A DNA stretch of 64,000 nt from Mycobacterium paraffinicum (GTDB lineage Bacteria; Actinomycetota; Actinomycetes; Mycobacteriales; Mycobacteriaceae): NCBI RefSeq assembly GCF_001907675.1, contig NZ_MPNT01000012.1, positions 62,001 to 126,000 on the forward strand, given 5' to 3'. Of this stretch, positions 43,214 through 52,614 are shown piece after piece (the stretch's first letter is position 1; every line of letters begins with the position of its first letter). Made by a program: the position numbers and the translations under genes. The notes under the pieces are model-generated. The model ran no database searches, was not told where the DNA came from, and saw only the letters and a program-made list of their open reading frames with translations.

Positions 43214-44737
43214 TTAGCCTGCACCGGCTGGTTGGACAGTGCTCGCGCCGAGCTCGTCGAACATCGTGAGCAGCCTGCGCCGGTCGACCTTGAGCGCCGC
43301 TCCGCGCGGCAACTCGTCGACTACGAAGACGCGAGCGGGCACCTCATAGGGCGTCAGCGTCGCCCGGCAGTGCTCGCGCAGCTCCTCGCCTTCGATGGCC
43401 GCCCCGGGACGCAATTCGACTGCGGCAACCGGAATCTGGCCCAACCGCTGATCGGGCACGGGCGCGATGGCGGCATCTGCGACGGCCGGGTGCGCACGCA
43501 GCGCCCGGACCACGGTCTCGGGTGACACCTTGAAACCGCCCCGCACGATCACGTCGTCCGCGCGACCGTCGATGTAGAGGAAACCGTCTTCGTCGAGATG
43601 CGCCAGGTCACTGGTGGTGACCCAGTCACCGGCTTGACCGGCCTGCGGCGTGGCGACCTGCAGCCTGCCGCCCTCGTTGGCGCCAAGGACGGCGCCGTCC
43701 TCGTCTACGACTCGCAACCGCACGCCGGGAAAGGCACGCCCGACGCTGCCTTTTTTGTCGGCCCATCGCGCGTGGAAGTCCTTGACGGTCCACCCGGCCA
43801 CCGCGCCGGAGAACTCCGTCGCGCCGTAGACGACGAGGATCGGGATGCCGTACCGCTCGAAAAACGCATCAACCAATGCCGGGTCGACGGCGGCTGTCCC
43901 CGCATTGATGGCGCGGATGCTCGCCAAATCTTGGCGGGGGATGTCGGAGTCGAGCACCGATCGCATGGCCGCCGGGGGCAGTCCTGCCACCGCGGGCCGA
44001 TACTGCTTCACCACGGCGTGCCAGCCCGGCACCGTGAATCGATCGAGCATCGCGATCGGGCGTGCCGCGACCAGCGACTGCAACAACGACCACAGCCCGC
44101 CGATGTGCACGATGGGCAACGTCACTAGGCCCACGGTGCCCGACAGCGGAGGTTTGGGCTTGGCATCGGCGCGGTCGTTGTGCTGCAGCGCCGACGCGAT
44201 CGAGGCCTCCAGTTGCGCACGGGTCAGGGGGATGCGCTTGGGAGCGCCCGTCGTGCCCGAGGTCAGCATCTCGATTGCGATCGCCGCGTCGCCGCTGACG
44301 GCCTGCGTCGTGCCCTTTACCTGGAGAGCCAGTTCGCCGTCGTCGAGACGCCAACCGGTCGCCCCCAGATCGGTGACGGCACGGCTGAAGACGTCTTCGG
44401 ACCATAATGCGGCCGGCGCAAGGACATACGCGACGCCGGACGCCGCAAGATCGTCACTCAGCCGGTCCGGCGGCTGCAGCGGACTGATGGTCACCAGCGT
44501 GCGTCTCCCGCGGAAGATCGCGATGAGCGCCGCGACGGACTCCATCCGATTGGAGAGCACGACGGCTACCCGCCCGCCGGCTTGACACCCCGCGGCAGTC
44601 AGTTCCTGGTCGATCCGCTCGGTGAGCGACCTAACGGAACCCCACGACGTCCAGCGTCCGTCGCACTCCAGCATGCGGTCGTGGTCGTTGGCGTCCCAAA
44701 GCCGTCCCAGCGCGTTGTCGATGCTCGTCATCGTCAC
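43214..44737 (-). CDS. AMP-forming acyl-CoA ligase
   Basis: 507 residues. The P-loop is EMLTSGTTGAPKRIPLTR, the adenylate motif is VVYGATEFSG, the hinge region reads DGRADDVIVRGGFKVSP, and the C-terminal Lys is in PRGAALKVDRRRL. It is slightly short and has fewer conserved residues in the N-terminal domain than the other three ligases here. It is first in the seven-gene minus-strand operon ending at 37402 and is controlled from the divergent region holding motif copy e. Confidence 0.9.
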   Translation of the reverse strand: MTMTSIDNALGRLWDANDHDRMLECDGRWTSWGSVRSLTERIDQELTAAGCQAGGRVAVVLSNRMESVAALIAIFRGRRTLVTISPLQPPDRLSDDLAASGVAYVLAPAALWSEDVFSRAVTDLGATGWRLDDGELALQVKGTTQAVSGDAAIAIEMLTSGTTGAPKRIPLTRAQLEASIASALQHNDRADAKPKPPLSGTVGLVTLPIVHIGGLWSLLQSLVAARPIAMLDRFTVPGWHAVVKQYRPAVAGLPPAAMRSVLDSDIPRQDLASIRAINAGTAAVDPALVDAFFERYGIPILVVYGATEFSGAVAGWTVKDFHARWADKKGSVGRAFPGVRLRVVDEDGAVLGANEGGRLQVATPQAGQAGDWVTTSDLAHLDEDGFLYIDGRADDVIVRGGFKVSPETVVRALRAHPAVADAAIAPVPDQRLGQIPVAAVELRPGAAIEGEELREHCRATLTPYEVPARVFVVDELPRGAALKVDRRRLLTMFDELGASTVQPAGAG

Positions 44738-44785
44738 TTTCCAAATCGGCCCTCGCGGCGAAAGCCCGTCATCTGAACCTAGAGG

Positions 44786-44808
44786 ACATGGTTTACTAGG
44801 TCAACTTA
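44786..44808. promoter_or_regulatory. ACATRGNTWACTWRGT motif, copy e
   Basis: ACATGGTTTACTAGGTCAAC, in the 86-bp gap between the divergent ligase (start 44737) and ACAD (start 44824). It is the best palindrome of the set: GTTTAC-TAG-GTCAAC. Confidence 0.55.
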
Positions 44809-44823
44809 GTAGAAGGGCCATCG

Positions 44824-45831
44824 ATGGACTTCGGCTTGACCGACGAACAGGACCAACTCGCCGCGGCGGAGCGCGCCTGGCTTACCAAGCACGACCCCAT
44901 CGCCAGGGTCCGCGAAACGCTGGACTCGGCTGCGGTCACGGTAGATTCCGCGGTCGTCGCGCACGCGGCAGAATCGGGTCTTCTGGAGCTGCTCACTCGC
45001 GAAATAGGTGGCACGCATGTAGATCTCGCCGTCGTGACGGAGCAGCATGGATACGCGGGGAGCTCGCTGCCGGTCGCGGATCTGAACATTGCGGCGTGGC
45101 TGCTCGACTGCGTCGACTGCCCCACCGAAGACTGCGAGCTGACAGGAGTGGCGCTCGGTCCTGACGCCGCTCTCGATGGCGATGCGCTGCGGCTGACAGG
45201 CGTCACCCGTCCGGTGCCGATGGCCGCCGACATGGACTCCATCGCGGTGGCAGGGCAGGTGGGCGATGGCGAATACGTGACGGTCCTCAGTGCCCCGACG
45301 TTGTCGGTGATGTCGACCCTCGACCTGAGCCGTTCGTGGGCGCGGCTGGACCTCGACGCGACGATCGCGGAATGGAAGCCGCTGCCACCCGGCACGCTGG
45401 CCTTGTTGCGCGACGCTCTGGCGGTGCACCGGGCGTTCGACGCGTTGGGCGCGGCAGCCCGGCTGCTCGATATGACGGTGTCTTACGCCGGCCAGCGGGA
45501 ACAGTTCGGCGCGCCGATCGGCTCGTTCCAGGCCGTCAAGCATCACTGCGCCGACATGGCCGTCGCGGTGGAGGCCGGCCGGGCCACGTTGTGGGCCGGG
45601 GCTCTCGCGCTGGACACCGCACCCGTCGCTGCGCGGTCCCGGGCCGCGTCCGCGGCGGCGGCATACACCAAGTCCGCTGCCGCGAAGGTGGCCGGAACGG
45701 CGCTGCAAGTGCATGGCGGCATCGGATTCACCTGGGAACACGATCTGCATCTTTTCCTGCGCCGGATCAAGGTCGACGAGGCCTTCAACGGGAGCGTCGC
45801 AGAACACCGCGCGGCACTGCTCGGCGCCTGA
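44824..45831 (+). CDS. Short acyl-CoA dehydrogenase, beta-type subunit
   Basis: 335 residues, about 50 shorter than a full ACAD. It starts MDFGLTDEQDQLAAAERAWL. The FAD/substrate loop of catalytic subunits (E-P-G-A-G-S-D) is missing, and the end VHGGIGFTWEHDLHLFLRRI is kept. Such proteins pair with a full-length partner in alpha2beta2 heterotetramers (as in ChsE1/ChsE2 of steroid side-chain degradation). The convergent ACAD at 45835 is the likely partner, although it is on the opposite strand. It resembles the C-terminal half of the fusion at 47055. Confidence 0.87.
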   Translation: MDFGLTDEQDQLAAAERAWLTKHDPIARVRETLDSAAVTVDSAVVAHAAESGLLELLTREIGGTHVDLAVVTEQHGYAGSSLPVADLNIAAWLLDCVDCPTEDCELTGVALGPDAALDGDALRLTGVTRPVPMAADMDSIAVAGQVGDGEYVTVLSAPTLSVMSTLDLSRSWARLDLDATIAEWKPLPPGTLALLRDALAVHRAFDALGAAARLLDMTVSYAGQREQFGAPIGSFQAVKHHCADMAVAVEAGRATLWAGALALDTAPVAARSRAASAAAAYTKSAAAKVAGTALQVHGGIGFTWEHDLHLFLRRIKVDEAFNGSVAEHRAALLGA

Positions 45832-45834
45832 CAT

Positions 45835-47025
45835 TCAGCGCCGATCCCGCGGCAGTGCCAAGCCCCGCTCGGCGATCAGGTTGCGCATGATCTCCGAACT
45901 GCCGCCTGCGATCGTGTAAGCCCGGGCGTACAGCCACTCGTCCTGCCAACGGCCGCCGTCGAGCGCGCCCGGGTCGCCCTCCACCAACATGCCTGCCTCA
46001 CCGCCGAGTTCGACTGCGAAGCTGGCCATCTCGAGATTCAGCTCGCTGAACATCAACTTGGCCATCGCGCCGTCGTGCATGCGTTCGGTGCCACGCAGCC
46101 ACCGCGTGAGGTTGGCGTACGTCAGCGCCGACAGCGCCTCCACCTCAGCGCTGAACTCGCCGATGCGATCACGTACCCGATCGCTATCGATCGCTGGACG
46201 ACCGTCGAGGTTGACCTGCGAGGCGAGTGTGACAAGTCTGTCGATCGCCAACCTCAATTTGACGACCGCGGCGCCGACGCTGGTGCGTTCGTGCCCCAAC
46301 GTGGCGTTCGCGATGGCCCAGCCCTGTCCTGGTTCTCCGATCATCGCCTCGGCAGGTACCTCGACGGAATCGAAGAAGACTTCGTTGAAGTCAGAAGTGC
46401 CGGTCAACTCGCGCAATGGCCGAACCGTGACGCCGGGGCTCGACATGTCGAGGATGAACGCACTGATGCCTTTGTGCTTGGGGGCGTCGGAATCGGTGCG
46501 CGCCAACAGATATCCGTAATCGGCCCAGTGCCCGTCGGTGGTCCACACCTTCTGCCCGTTGACGGTGTAGGTATCACCGTCGAGCACCGCCCGGGTGCGC
46601 AACGACGCCAGGTCGCTTCCCGCGCCCGGTTCGCTGAACAACTGACACCACAGCTGTCGACCCGCGCGAATCTCGGGCAAGTGCCTGCGCCGCTGCTCAT
46701 CGGTGCCGTAGTGGATCAGCGCATGCGATGCCAGCGCGTTGCCGCTCGGCACGCCCGGCACCGCGGCCCGGGCCAATTCCTCGCTCACCACGATGGCGTG
46801 TTCAGCGGAGCGATCGTCGCGACCACCGAACTCGACCGGCCAGTCCGCGCCGACGTAACCGGCTTGGAACAGGCGCGCCGTCCAGTCTTGAAGTGCCTTG
46901 AGTTCGGCTTTATTCTCGGCGCTCCGCACGCCCGCTCGTGGTGGGATGGGCGGTGCATGCTCGGCAATGAACGCCCGTACTTCGGCGCGGAAGGCCTCCA
47001 TTTCGGCACCCATTCCGTATTCCAC
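45835..47025 (-). CDS. Acyl-CoA dehydrogenase, alpha-type subunit
   Basis: 396 residues from GTG 47025. It has LFSEPGAGSDLASLRT, YTVNGQKVWTTDGHWAD, VEVPAEAMIGEPGQGWAI and YTIAGGSSEIMRNLIAERGL. This is the catalytic-type subunit of the split ACADs. It lies 29 bp downstream of the two-domain fusion gene in the same direction and converges with the short subunit gene at a 3-bp gap. Confidence 0.92.
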   Translation of the reverse strand: MEYGMGAEMEAFRAEVRAFIAEHAPPIPPRAGVRSAENKAELKALQDWTARLFQAGYVGADWPVEFGGRDDRSAEHAIVVSEELARAAVPGVPSGNALASHALIHYGTDEQRRRHLPEIRAGRQLWCQLFSEPGAGSDLASLRTRAVLDGDTYTVNGQKVWTTDGHWADYGYLLARTDSDAPKHKGISAFILDMSSPGVTVRPLRELTGTSDFNEVFFDSVEVPAEAMIGEPGQGWAIANATLGHERTSVGAAVVKLRLAIDRLVTLASQVNLDGRPAIDSDRVRDRIGEFSAEVEALSALTYANLTRWLRGTERMHDGAMAKLMFSELNLEMASFAVELGGEAGMLVEGDPGALDGGRWQDEWLYARAYTIAGGSSEIMRNLIAERGLALPRDRR

Positions 47026-47054
47026 GTTGCCGTCTTCCTGTTCGATGTGACGTA

Positions 47055-49334
47055 TTAGCGGCTCAGCGCCAGCAGTTCGCCGGCGGCGTGGTCTCGCAGC
47101 GCGTCGGCACGGCCGACCAACACGGCGTTAGCCTTGGCGCGGCGTAGCAGCAGATGACTGGGATGCTCCCAGGTGAACCCGATGCCGCCGTGGATCTGCA
47201 ACGCACCCTCGGTGGCCATCACCCCGGCGTCGAGCGCGGCCGCGGCGGCCAAATCCGCGATGTACCCCGACTTCTCGAGGTCAACTTCGGCGGCCGCGAG
47301 CACTTGGCTGCGGGCGCCTTCGAGGGCGACCAACATGTCCGCGCATCGGTGCGACACCGCCTGAAAGCTGCCGATGGCGCGGCCGAACTGTTGCCGTTCG
47401 CCTGCCCACTGAACGGCCATCGCTAGCGCGCGCGAAGCAACACCAATGGAATCCGCCGCCACGGCTAACACCGCCTGACGGCGAGCCGTGCTCAGCACTC
47501 GAGCCACGTCGTTTCCGTCGGCGACCACCTCACCCGCGGCCGCGGTGAAGGTCACCGAGCCGATGGTCGCGGTCATATCGAGCGGTTGCTGAGCCGTCAC
47601 GTCGACGCCTTCTGCCGTGGCGTCGACCGCCACGAGAAGCTCACCGACGCCGTCGGCGACGCGAGCCAGCACCACCAGAACCTCGACGTTCGGCGCCCCT
47701 GCCACGATCGGGATCACACCGGAAAGACCCGACCCATCCCACTCGGGTAAAACGGGACCGCTGGTCACCCAGCCACTGTCGTCGACGGGCACGGCGAATG
47801 CCGCCGCCGCGCCGGCGGTGATTCGCTGCACCAAAGCCTTTGCGCCACAATGCAACGCGACGCCGAGTGCGATGACCGTCGGAACGAGCGGCGCAGGTGC
47901 CAACGCCCTCGCGGCCTCCTCGATGGCGGCGTACAGCAGACGTGGTCGGGCGCCCGCTCCGCCAAGGGATTCCTCGACTGAGAGACCTGGTAGACCGAAT
48001 TCGGTGAGCGCCGACCACACTTCGGGCTCTGCTGTATCGATGGGACGCTTGCGGTCGAGCAATGCCGCTTCGTCCACCGTGGCCTGCAGTGCGGCCGCCA
48101 ACACCTCGCGAAGCTCGCGTTCATCCTCCTCGGGCGTGGCCAGTGGTGCGCCAGGCGCAATGGCGGCTGCGCGGCTGCCCTCGCCTCGGTGCGACGGCAG
48201 CCCGAGCACACCCTCGGCGATGGTATTGCGCTGAATCTCGGCGGTACCCGCGCCGATCGTGGTCGCCCGGCTCATCAGGTAGCCGAACGTCCAGCGCCCG
48301 TTATCGACGGCGTCGGATGCCCGGCTGCCCAGCGCTGCATAAGGACCCGCTGCGCGCAGGGCGAGCGCGTGCATATGCTGCTCGAACTCCGATTTCACCA
48401 ACCGGTTCACCGAAGCCACACCGCCCGGATCCTCGCCGCGCAGCACCGCGGCCAATGCGCGGGCGCTGTTGGCGGCGATGGTGCGAACCCCAGATTCCAG
48501 CCGCGCGACGTCCTGGCGAACCATTGGGTTGGTGTCGAGCCCTTGGGAGACAACGAGATCGATCACCCGGTCGACCGTGCGGCGGTACTTGAACTCGTCG
48601 GCCAGAAACGCAGTCGCCCGCTCGTGGCCCAGCGACGTTCGCATGATCGACCAGCCGGCACCCTCCTCGCCGACGACGTTCTCGACCGGCACCGCCACGT
48701 CGTCGAAGAAGACCTCGGCGAAGTGCGCGGCGCCGCTGATGTCGCGCAGCGGACGCACCGTAATCCCCGGGCTGTTCATCGGGATCAGCAGATAGGTGAT
48801 GCCGTCGGAGGGCTTGTCGCCCGAACCCGTCCGCACCAGGGCGAACATCCAGTCGGCGCGGTCGGCCATCGTGGTCCAGACCTTCTGGCCAGTCACCCGA
48901 TACACATCGCCGTCGCGGACCGCGCGGGTGGACAGTGACGACAGGTCACTGCCGGCTCCGGGCTCGGAAAACCCTTGGCACCAGAACTCATCCGCGCGAA
49001 GCAACGGCGTCAGGAATCGATCCTTTTGCTGCTGCGTGCCGTGCGCGATCAGCGTCGGGGCCAGGATGAATGACAGCGGACACGGATGCGGCGGTGCACC
49101 CGCTTCCGTGGTCATCCGGTAGTAATCCAGCTGATCGGCCAGCGGCAGGTCCAGCCCACCGACCTCGCGGGGCCACCCCGGGGCGGCCAGCCCGTGATCG
49201 ACGAGTTCGGCGTGCCAGGCCCGGGCCACCTCGATGCGGTCAGGCTTGGTACCTGACTGCGCGGCGTCCGCCCGACGACGACGAAACTCGGCGAGAAGCA
49301 ACTCGAGACGCGGCCGCCAATCAGCTGTATGCAT
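47055..49334 (-). CDS. Two-domain fused acyl-CoA dehydrogenase (alpha-beta fusion)
   Basis: 759 residues from ATG 49334. Residues 1 to about 385 form a complete alpha-type ACAD (GFSEPGAGSDLSSLST, VTGQKVWTTMADRAD, IGAGTAEIQRNTIAEG). Residues about 400-759 resemble the short beta-type subunit, ending QIHGGIGFTWEHPSHLLLRR. It therefore carries in one chain what the neighbouring genes 45835 and 44824 encode separately. A motif copy f lies 11 bp upstream of the start. TTG codons further upstream (49352) fall inside that motif and are not favoured. Confidence 0.92.
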   Translation of the reverse strand: MHTADWRPRLELLLAEFRRRRADAAQSGTKPDRIEVARAWHAELVDHGLAAPGWPREVGGLDLPLADQLDYYRMTTEAGAPPHPCPLSFILAPTLIAHGTQQQKDRFLTPLLRADEFWCQGFSEPGAGSDLSSLSTRAVRDGDVYRVTGQKVWTTMADRADWMFALVRTGSGDKPSDGITYLLIPMNSPGITVRPLRDISGAAHFAEVFFDDVAVPVENVVGEEGAGWSIMRTSLGHERATAFLADEFKYRRTVDRVIDLVVSQGLDTNPMVRQDVARLESGVRTIAANSARALAAVLRGEDPGGVASVNRLVKSEFEQHMHALALRAAGPYAALGSRASDAVDNGRWTFGYLMSRATTIGAGTAEIQRNTIAEGVLGLPSHRGEGSRAAAIAPGAPLATPEEDERELREVLAAALQATVDEAALLDRKRPIDTAEPEVWSALTEFGLPGLSVEESLGGAGARPRLLYAAIEEAARALAPAPLVPTVIALGVALHCGAKALVQRITAGAAAAFAVPVDDSGWVTSGPVLPEWDGSGLSGVIPIVAGAPNVEVLVVLARVADGVGELLVAVDATAEGVDVTAQQPLDMTATIGSVTFTAAAGEVVADGNDVARVLSTARRQAVLAVAADSIGVASRALAMAVQWAGERQQFGRAIGSFQAVSHRCADMLVALEGARSQVLAAAEVDLEKSGYIADLAAAAALDAGVMATEGALQIHGGIGFTWEHPSHLLLRRAKANAVLVGRADALRDHAAGELLALSR

Positions 49335-49344
49335 GGCACTCCAC

Positions 49345-49367
49345 AAAGTCAACTTGGTTAACTATGT
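49345..49367. promoter_or_regulatory. ACATRGNTWACTWRGT motif, copy f (minus orientation)
   Basis: On the minus strand it reads ACATAGTTAACCAAGTTGAC, just upstream of the fused ACAD start and downstream of the ferredoxin gene. Its core is GTTAAC-CAA-GTTGAC. Confidence 0.5.
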
Positions 49368-49410
49368 CTGCAGTGTGCCGGTTAATGCAGCCGCTTGGCA
49401 AGCGCGCCCG

Positions 49411-49678
<268 letters not shown>

Positions 49679-49708
49679 CTATTTCGACACACCTCTAGGC
49701 CACACTTA

Positions 49709-49724
49709 TTCTGACACTTGTGTC
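49709..49724. promoter_or_regulatory. TTCTGACACTTGTGTC operator-like site
   Basis: Member of the TGACAC..GTGTCA family, in the gap between ferredoxin (minus) and ACAD (plus), about 105 bp before the ACAD start. Confidence 0.5.
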
Positions 49725-49797
49725 GATACATATTCCTGAGTTACATCGCAGATTCAGCGCATATTTGTGGCGATCAACCCGACTATGTTCCACTTAG

Positions 49798-49814
49798 TTC
49801 TGACATCTATGTTC
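49798..49814. promoter_or_regulatory. TTCTGACATCTATGTTC, weaker second copy
   Basis: It keeps TTCTGACA and a degenerate right arm, 13 bp before the ACAD start, followed by GATAGGAG as ribosome site. With the copy at 49709 it may form a two-site operator. Confidence 0.35.
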
Positions 49815-49827
49815 GATAGGAGCTGCA

Positions 49828-50982
49828 ATGACAGTCGCGCTCAGCGATGAAGAGACCATGCTGGTCGAAACCGTGCGGGCCTTCGTCGACCGAGACGTCA
49901 AGCCCACGGTCCGCGCAGTCGAGCACGCCAACGAGTACCCGGAAGCGTGGATCGAGCAGATGAAACGCATCGGGATTTTCGGGCTTGCGGTGCCAGAGGA
50001 ATACGGCGGTTCGCCGGTGTCGATGCCCTGCTATGTGCAAGTGACCGAGGAACTGGCCCGCGGCTGGATGAGCCTGGCCGGCGCGATGGGCGGACACACC
50101 GTGGTCGCGAAGCTGATCTCGTTGTACGGCACCGAGCAGCAGAAACAGAAATACCTGCCACGCATGGCGAGCGGGGAGATGCGTGCCACGATGGCGCTCA
50201 CCGAACCCGGTGGCGGCTCCGACCTGCAGGCGATGACGACCACCGCACGAGCCGAGGGCAACGAGCTGGTGATCAACGGCGCGAAGACCTGGATCAGTAA
50301 CGCGCGTAGGTCCGGCCTCATCGCACTGTTGTGCAAGACCGATCCACAAGCCGAGCCACGCCATAGGGGCATCTCGATAGTCCTGGTCGAACACGGTCAG
50401 GGTCTGACCGTCTCACGCGACCTGCCCAAGATGGGCTACAAGGGCGTGGAGAGTTGCGAGCTGTCGTTCGACGATTGCCGGGTACCGGCCTCGGCAGTCC
50501 TCGGCGACGAGCCGGGCAAAGGATTCGCCCAGATGATGAAAGGCCTTGAAACAGGCCGTATTCAGGTGGCCTCGCGGGCACTGGGGGTGGCAAGCGCAGC
50601 ACTCGAGGACGCGCTGAAATACGCACAGGAGCGGGAGAGCTTTGGCCAACCGATCTGGAAGCACCAATCAGTCGGAAACCACCTGGCCGACATGGCCACC
50701 AAACTGACCGCCGCCCGCCAACTCACCCGCTACGCCGCCGAACGCTACGACAGCGGCGAACGCTGCGACATGGAGGCCGGGATGGCCAAGCTCTTCGCGT
50801 CGGAGGCTGCCATGGAAATCGCGCTCAACGCCGTCCGAATCCACGGTGGCTACGGCTATTCCACCGAATACGACGTCGAGCGCTACTTCCGCGACGCACC
50901 TTTGATGATCGTCGGCGAAGGCACCAATGAGATCCAGCGCAATGTCATTGCCGCACAGCTGGTCTCGCGAGGCAAACTTTAG
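49828..50982 (+). CDS. Acyl-CoA dehydrogenase
   Basis: 384 residues, complete. Motifs: MALTEPGGGSDLQAMTT, LVINGAKTWISNARRSG, VRIHGGYGYSTEYDVERYF and VGEGTNEIQRNVIAAQLVSR. The N-E-I-Q motif and length are of the classical short/medium-chain type. The last 4 bases overlap the convergent amidohydrolase. Two TGACAC-type sites lie upstream, suggesting control separate from the other ACADs. Confidence 0.95.
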   Translation: MTVALSDEETMLVETVRAFVDRDVKPTVRAVEHANEYPEAWIEQMKRIGIFGLAVPEEYGGSPVSMPCYVQVTEELARGWMSLAGAMGGHTVVAKLISLYGTEQQKQKYLPRMASGEMRATMALTEPGGGSDLQAMTTTARAEGNELVINGAKTWISNARRSGLIALLCKTDPQAEPRHRGISIVLVEHGQGLTVSRDLPKMGYKGVESCELSFDDCRVPASAVLGDEPGKGFAQMMKGLETGRIQVASRALGVASAALEDALKYAQERESFGQPIWKHQSVGNHLADMATKLTAARQLTRYAAERYDSGERCDMEAGMAKLFASEAAMEIALNAVRIHGGYGYSTEYDVERYFRDAPLMIVGEGTNEIQRNVIAAQLVSRGKL

Positions 50983-52178
50983 ACGCCGGCGAGTTGCCGA
51001 TCGTCCGCTTTCACCCGCGGGAAGTTGAGCATCCGGCGGGCGTTCTCCTCGACGATCAGCTTGCACTCGTCGTCGGGCACCTCCGCGAGCACCTCGGCGG
51101 CCCGCTTGCGCGAGTTCGGCCAGTTGGAGTCGCTGTGCGGGAAGTCGATCTCGAGCATGATGCGGTCGATGCCGATGCTGTGCCGGTTCTTCAGGCCGTG
51201 CTCGTCGTCGATGAAGCAGCCCCAGAAGTGCTTGCGGAACAACTCCGACGGACGGGTGTCGAAGTCGATCTTCTGGTAGTAGCGGTGCCGCTCCCACACA
51301 TAGTCGGTGCGCTCCAGGATGTAGGGCACCCAACCGATGCCGCCTTCGGCCAGCGAGATCTGCAGCTCGGGGAATTGTTGGAGCTTGCCAGAGAACAGCA
51401 GATCGACGGTGCTCCACATCAGGTTGGTCGAGAACAGCGCCGTCGCCACGGCAAAGGGGGCGTCCGGCACGGTGATCTGACCTGCGATCGGCTTGACCGA
51501 CGAGAACGAGAAGCCCGGCACGTAGGAGCCGGAGCCGAAGTGCAGCGAGACCGGCATCTTGGCCTCGGAGCAGACCCGCCACAGTCCGTCCCAGTGGTCT
51601 GAGTGGAACGACGGGAGACCAAGGGGCACAGGACTATCGGGGAACGAAATGGTCCTGGCGCCCTTGGCGGCCACCCGCTCGGCCTCCGCGATGCAGGCAT
51701 CGATGTCCCAGGTCGGCAGAATCGCAAGCGGGATGTAGCGATCAGGTGCGGTCGCACACCACTCGTCGATGTAGAAGTCGTTCCACGCCTTGACGCACAG
51801 CAGGGCTAGCTCTTTGTCGTCCGCGCGCTGGAACGTGCCGCCGCCGAATCCGGGGAACGACGGGAAGCACAACGCTGACTGCACACCGTCGAGATCCATG
51901 TCGGCGACCCGGGCGACCGGGTCATAGCAGCCCGGAATCATGTCCTCGTAGCGGACGGGGTCCATGCCCCACTCCTCGGGCGGTTTACCGGCCACAGCGT
52001 TCAGGCCGATGGTCGGGAAGACCTGCCCGTCGTAGTGCCACAGATGCATGCCGTTGTCCTCGACGATGCGCGGGCCCTGGTCGAGGTATTTCTGCGGCAA
52101 CCGGTCCTGCCACACGCGTGGGTGCTCGACCAAGTGGTCATCAACGGACACGATCTGGTGGTCATCCTGAAGCGGCAT
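50979..52178 (-). CDS. Metal-dependent amidohydrolase (amidohydrolase-2 family)
   Basis: 399 residues from ATG 52178 after GGAG. The start MPLQDDHQIVSVDDHLVEHP carries the first metal-ligand motif. Later segments are PVSLHFGSGSYVPG, and RIMLEIDFPHSDSNWPNS with the terminal ligands. This family includes aminocarboxymuconate-semialdehyde decarboxylase-like hydrolases and decarboxylases, and many actinobacterial members sit in aromatic or steroid clusters. A second member lies at 61676. Hydrolase versus decarboxylase cannot be decided by eye. Confidence 0.88.
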   Translation of the reverse strand: MPLQDDHQIVSVDDHLVEHPRVWQDRLPQKYLDQGPRIVEDNGMHLWHYDGQVFPTIGLNAVAGKPPEEWGMDPVRYEDMIPGCYDPVARVADMDLDGVQSALCFPSFPGFGGGTFQRADDKELALLCVKAWNDFYIDEWCATAPDRYIPLAILPTWDIDACIAEAERVAAKGARTISFPDSPVPLGLPSFHSDHWDGLWRVCSEAKMPVSLHFGSGSYVPGFSFSSVKPIAGQITVPDAPFAVATALFSTNLMWSTVDLLFSGKLQQFPELQISLAEGGIGWVPYILERTDYVWERHRYYQKIDFDTRPSELFRKHFWGCFIDDEHGLKNRHSIGIDRIMLEIDFPHSDSNWPNSRKRAAEVLAEVPDDECKLIVEENARRMLNFPRVKADDRQLAGV

Positions 52179-52210
52179 GATGCTCCTTCGCATCTGACGA
52201 TCGGCCATAT

Positions 52211-52250
52211 TTTTCTGACATATCGTCTTGTTTTCTGACGGTTCGTCTCA
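52211..52250. repeat. Two tandem 20-bp direct repeats in a divergent promoter
   Basis: TTTTCTGACATATCGTCTTG (52211-52230) is followed without a gap by TTTTCTGACGGTTCGTCTCA (52231-52250); 15 of 20 positions agree. The TTCTGAC core is shared with the TGACAC family elsewhere. They lie between the amidohydrolase (minus) and the small protein/tandem TetR operon (plus). Confidence 0.65.
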
Positions 52251-52299
52251 CAGACTATATGACACACGCCACATTCGTCCAGCAGTTGAGAGGCCCGAC

Positions 52300-52614
52300 A
52301 TGGAAACCACGGACCGACCCGCCGAAGACGCAGGCCGGGACAAGGTCGATGAAGACGACCACGACCTGTTGACCTTCGGCGAAGCGGGCGAACGGCTGCG
52401 CATCGAGATCGCCGCGGCGGCGCGAAACGTCCAGGACCTACAACAATCCGGCCCGGTCGAAGCACTCGAGAAGGCTCAGGCCCGCCTGGATGCGCTGCGG
52501 TCTGCTGCTGCTCGCAACAGCGTGCAGCCCATCAACGACGCCAACTTCGAGAAGTTCTTCGGCTATCCCGGCAAAGCCAAGCGCAACCTGCCCGGAGCGC
52601 CGTCGGCACCATGA
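52300..52614 (+). CDS. Small acidic conserved protein
   Basis: 104 residues from ATG 52300, METTDRPAEDAGRDKVDEDD onward. The middle is helical and Ala/Glu-rich (coiled-coil-like, RIEIAAAARNVQDLQQSGPV). The end NFEKFFGYPGKAKRNLPGAP is a distinctive motif. No enzyme signature is seen. The stop overlaps the start of the tandem TetR gene, so the two are co-translated. The function is unknown to me. Confidence 0.7.
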   Translation: METTDRPAEDAGRDKVDEDDHDLLTFGEAGERLRIEIAAAARNVQDLQQSGPVEALEKAQARLDALRSAAARNSVQPINDANFEKFFGYPGKAKRNLPGAPSAP

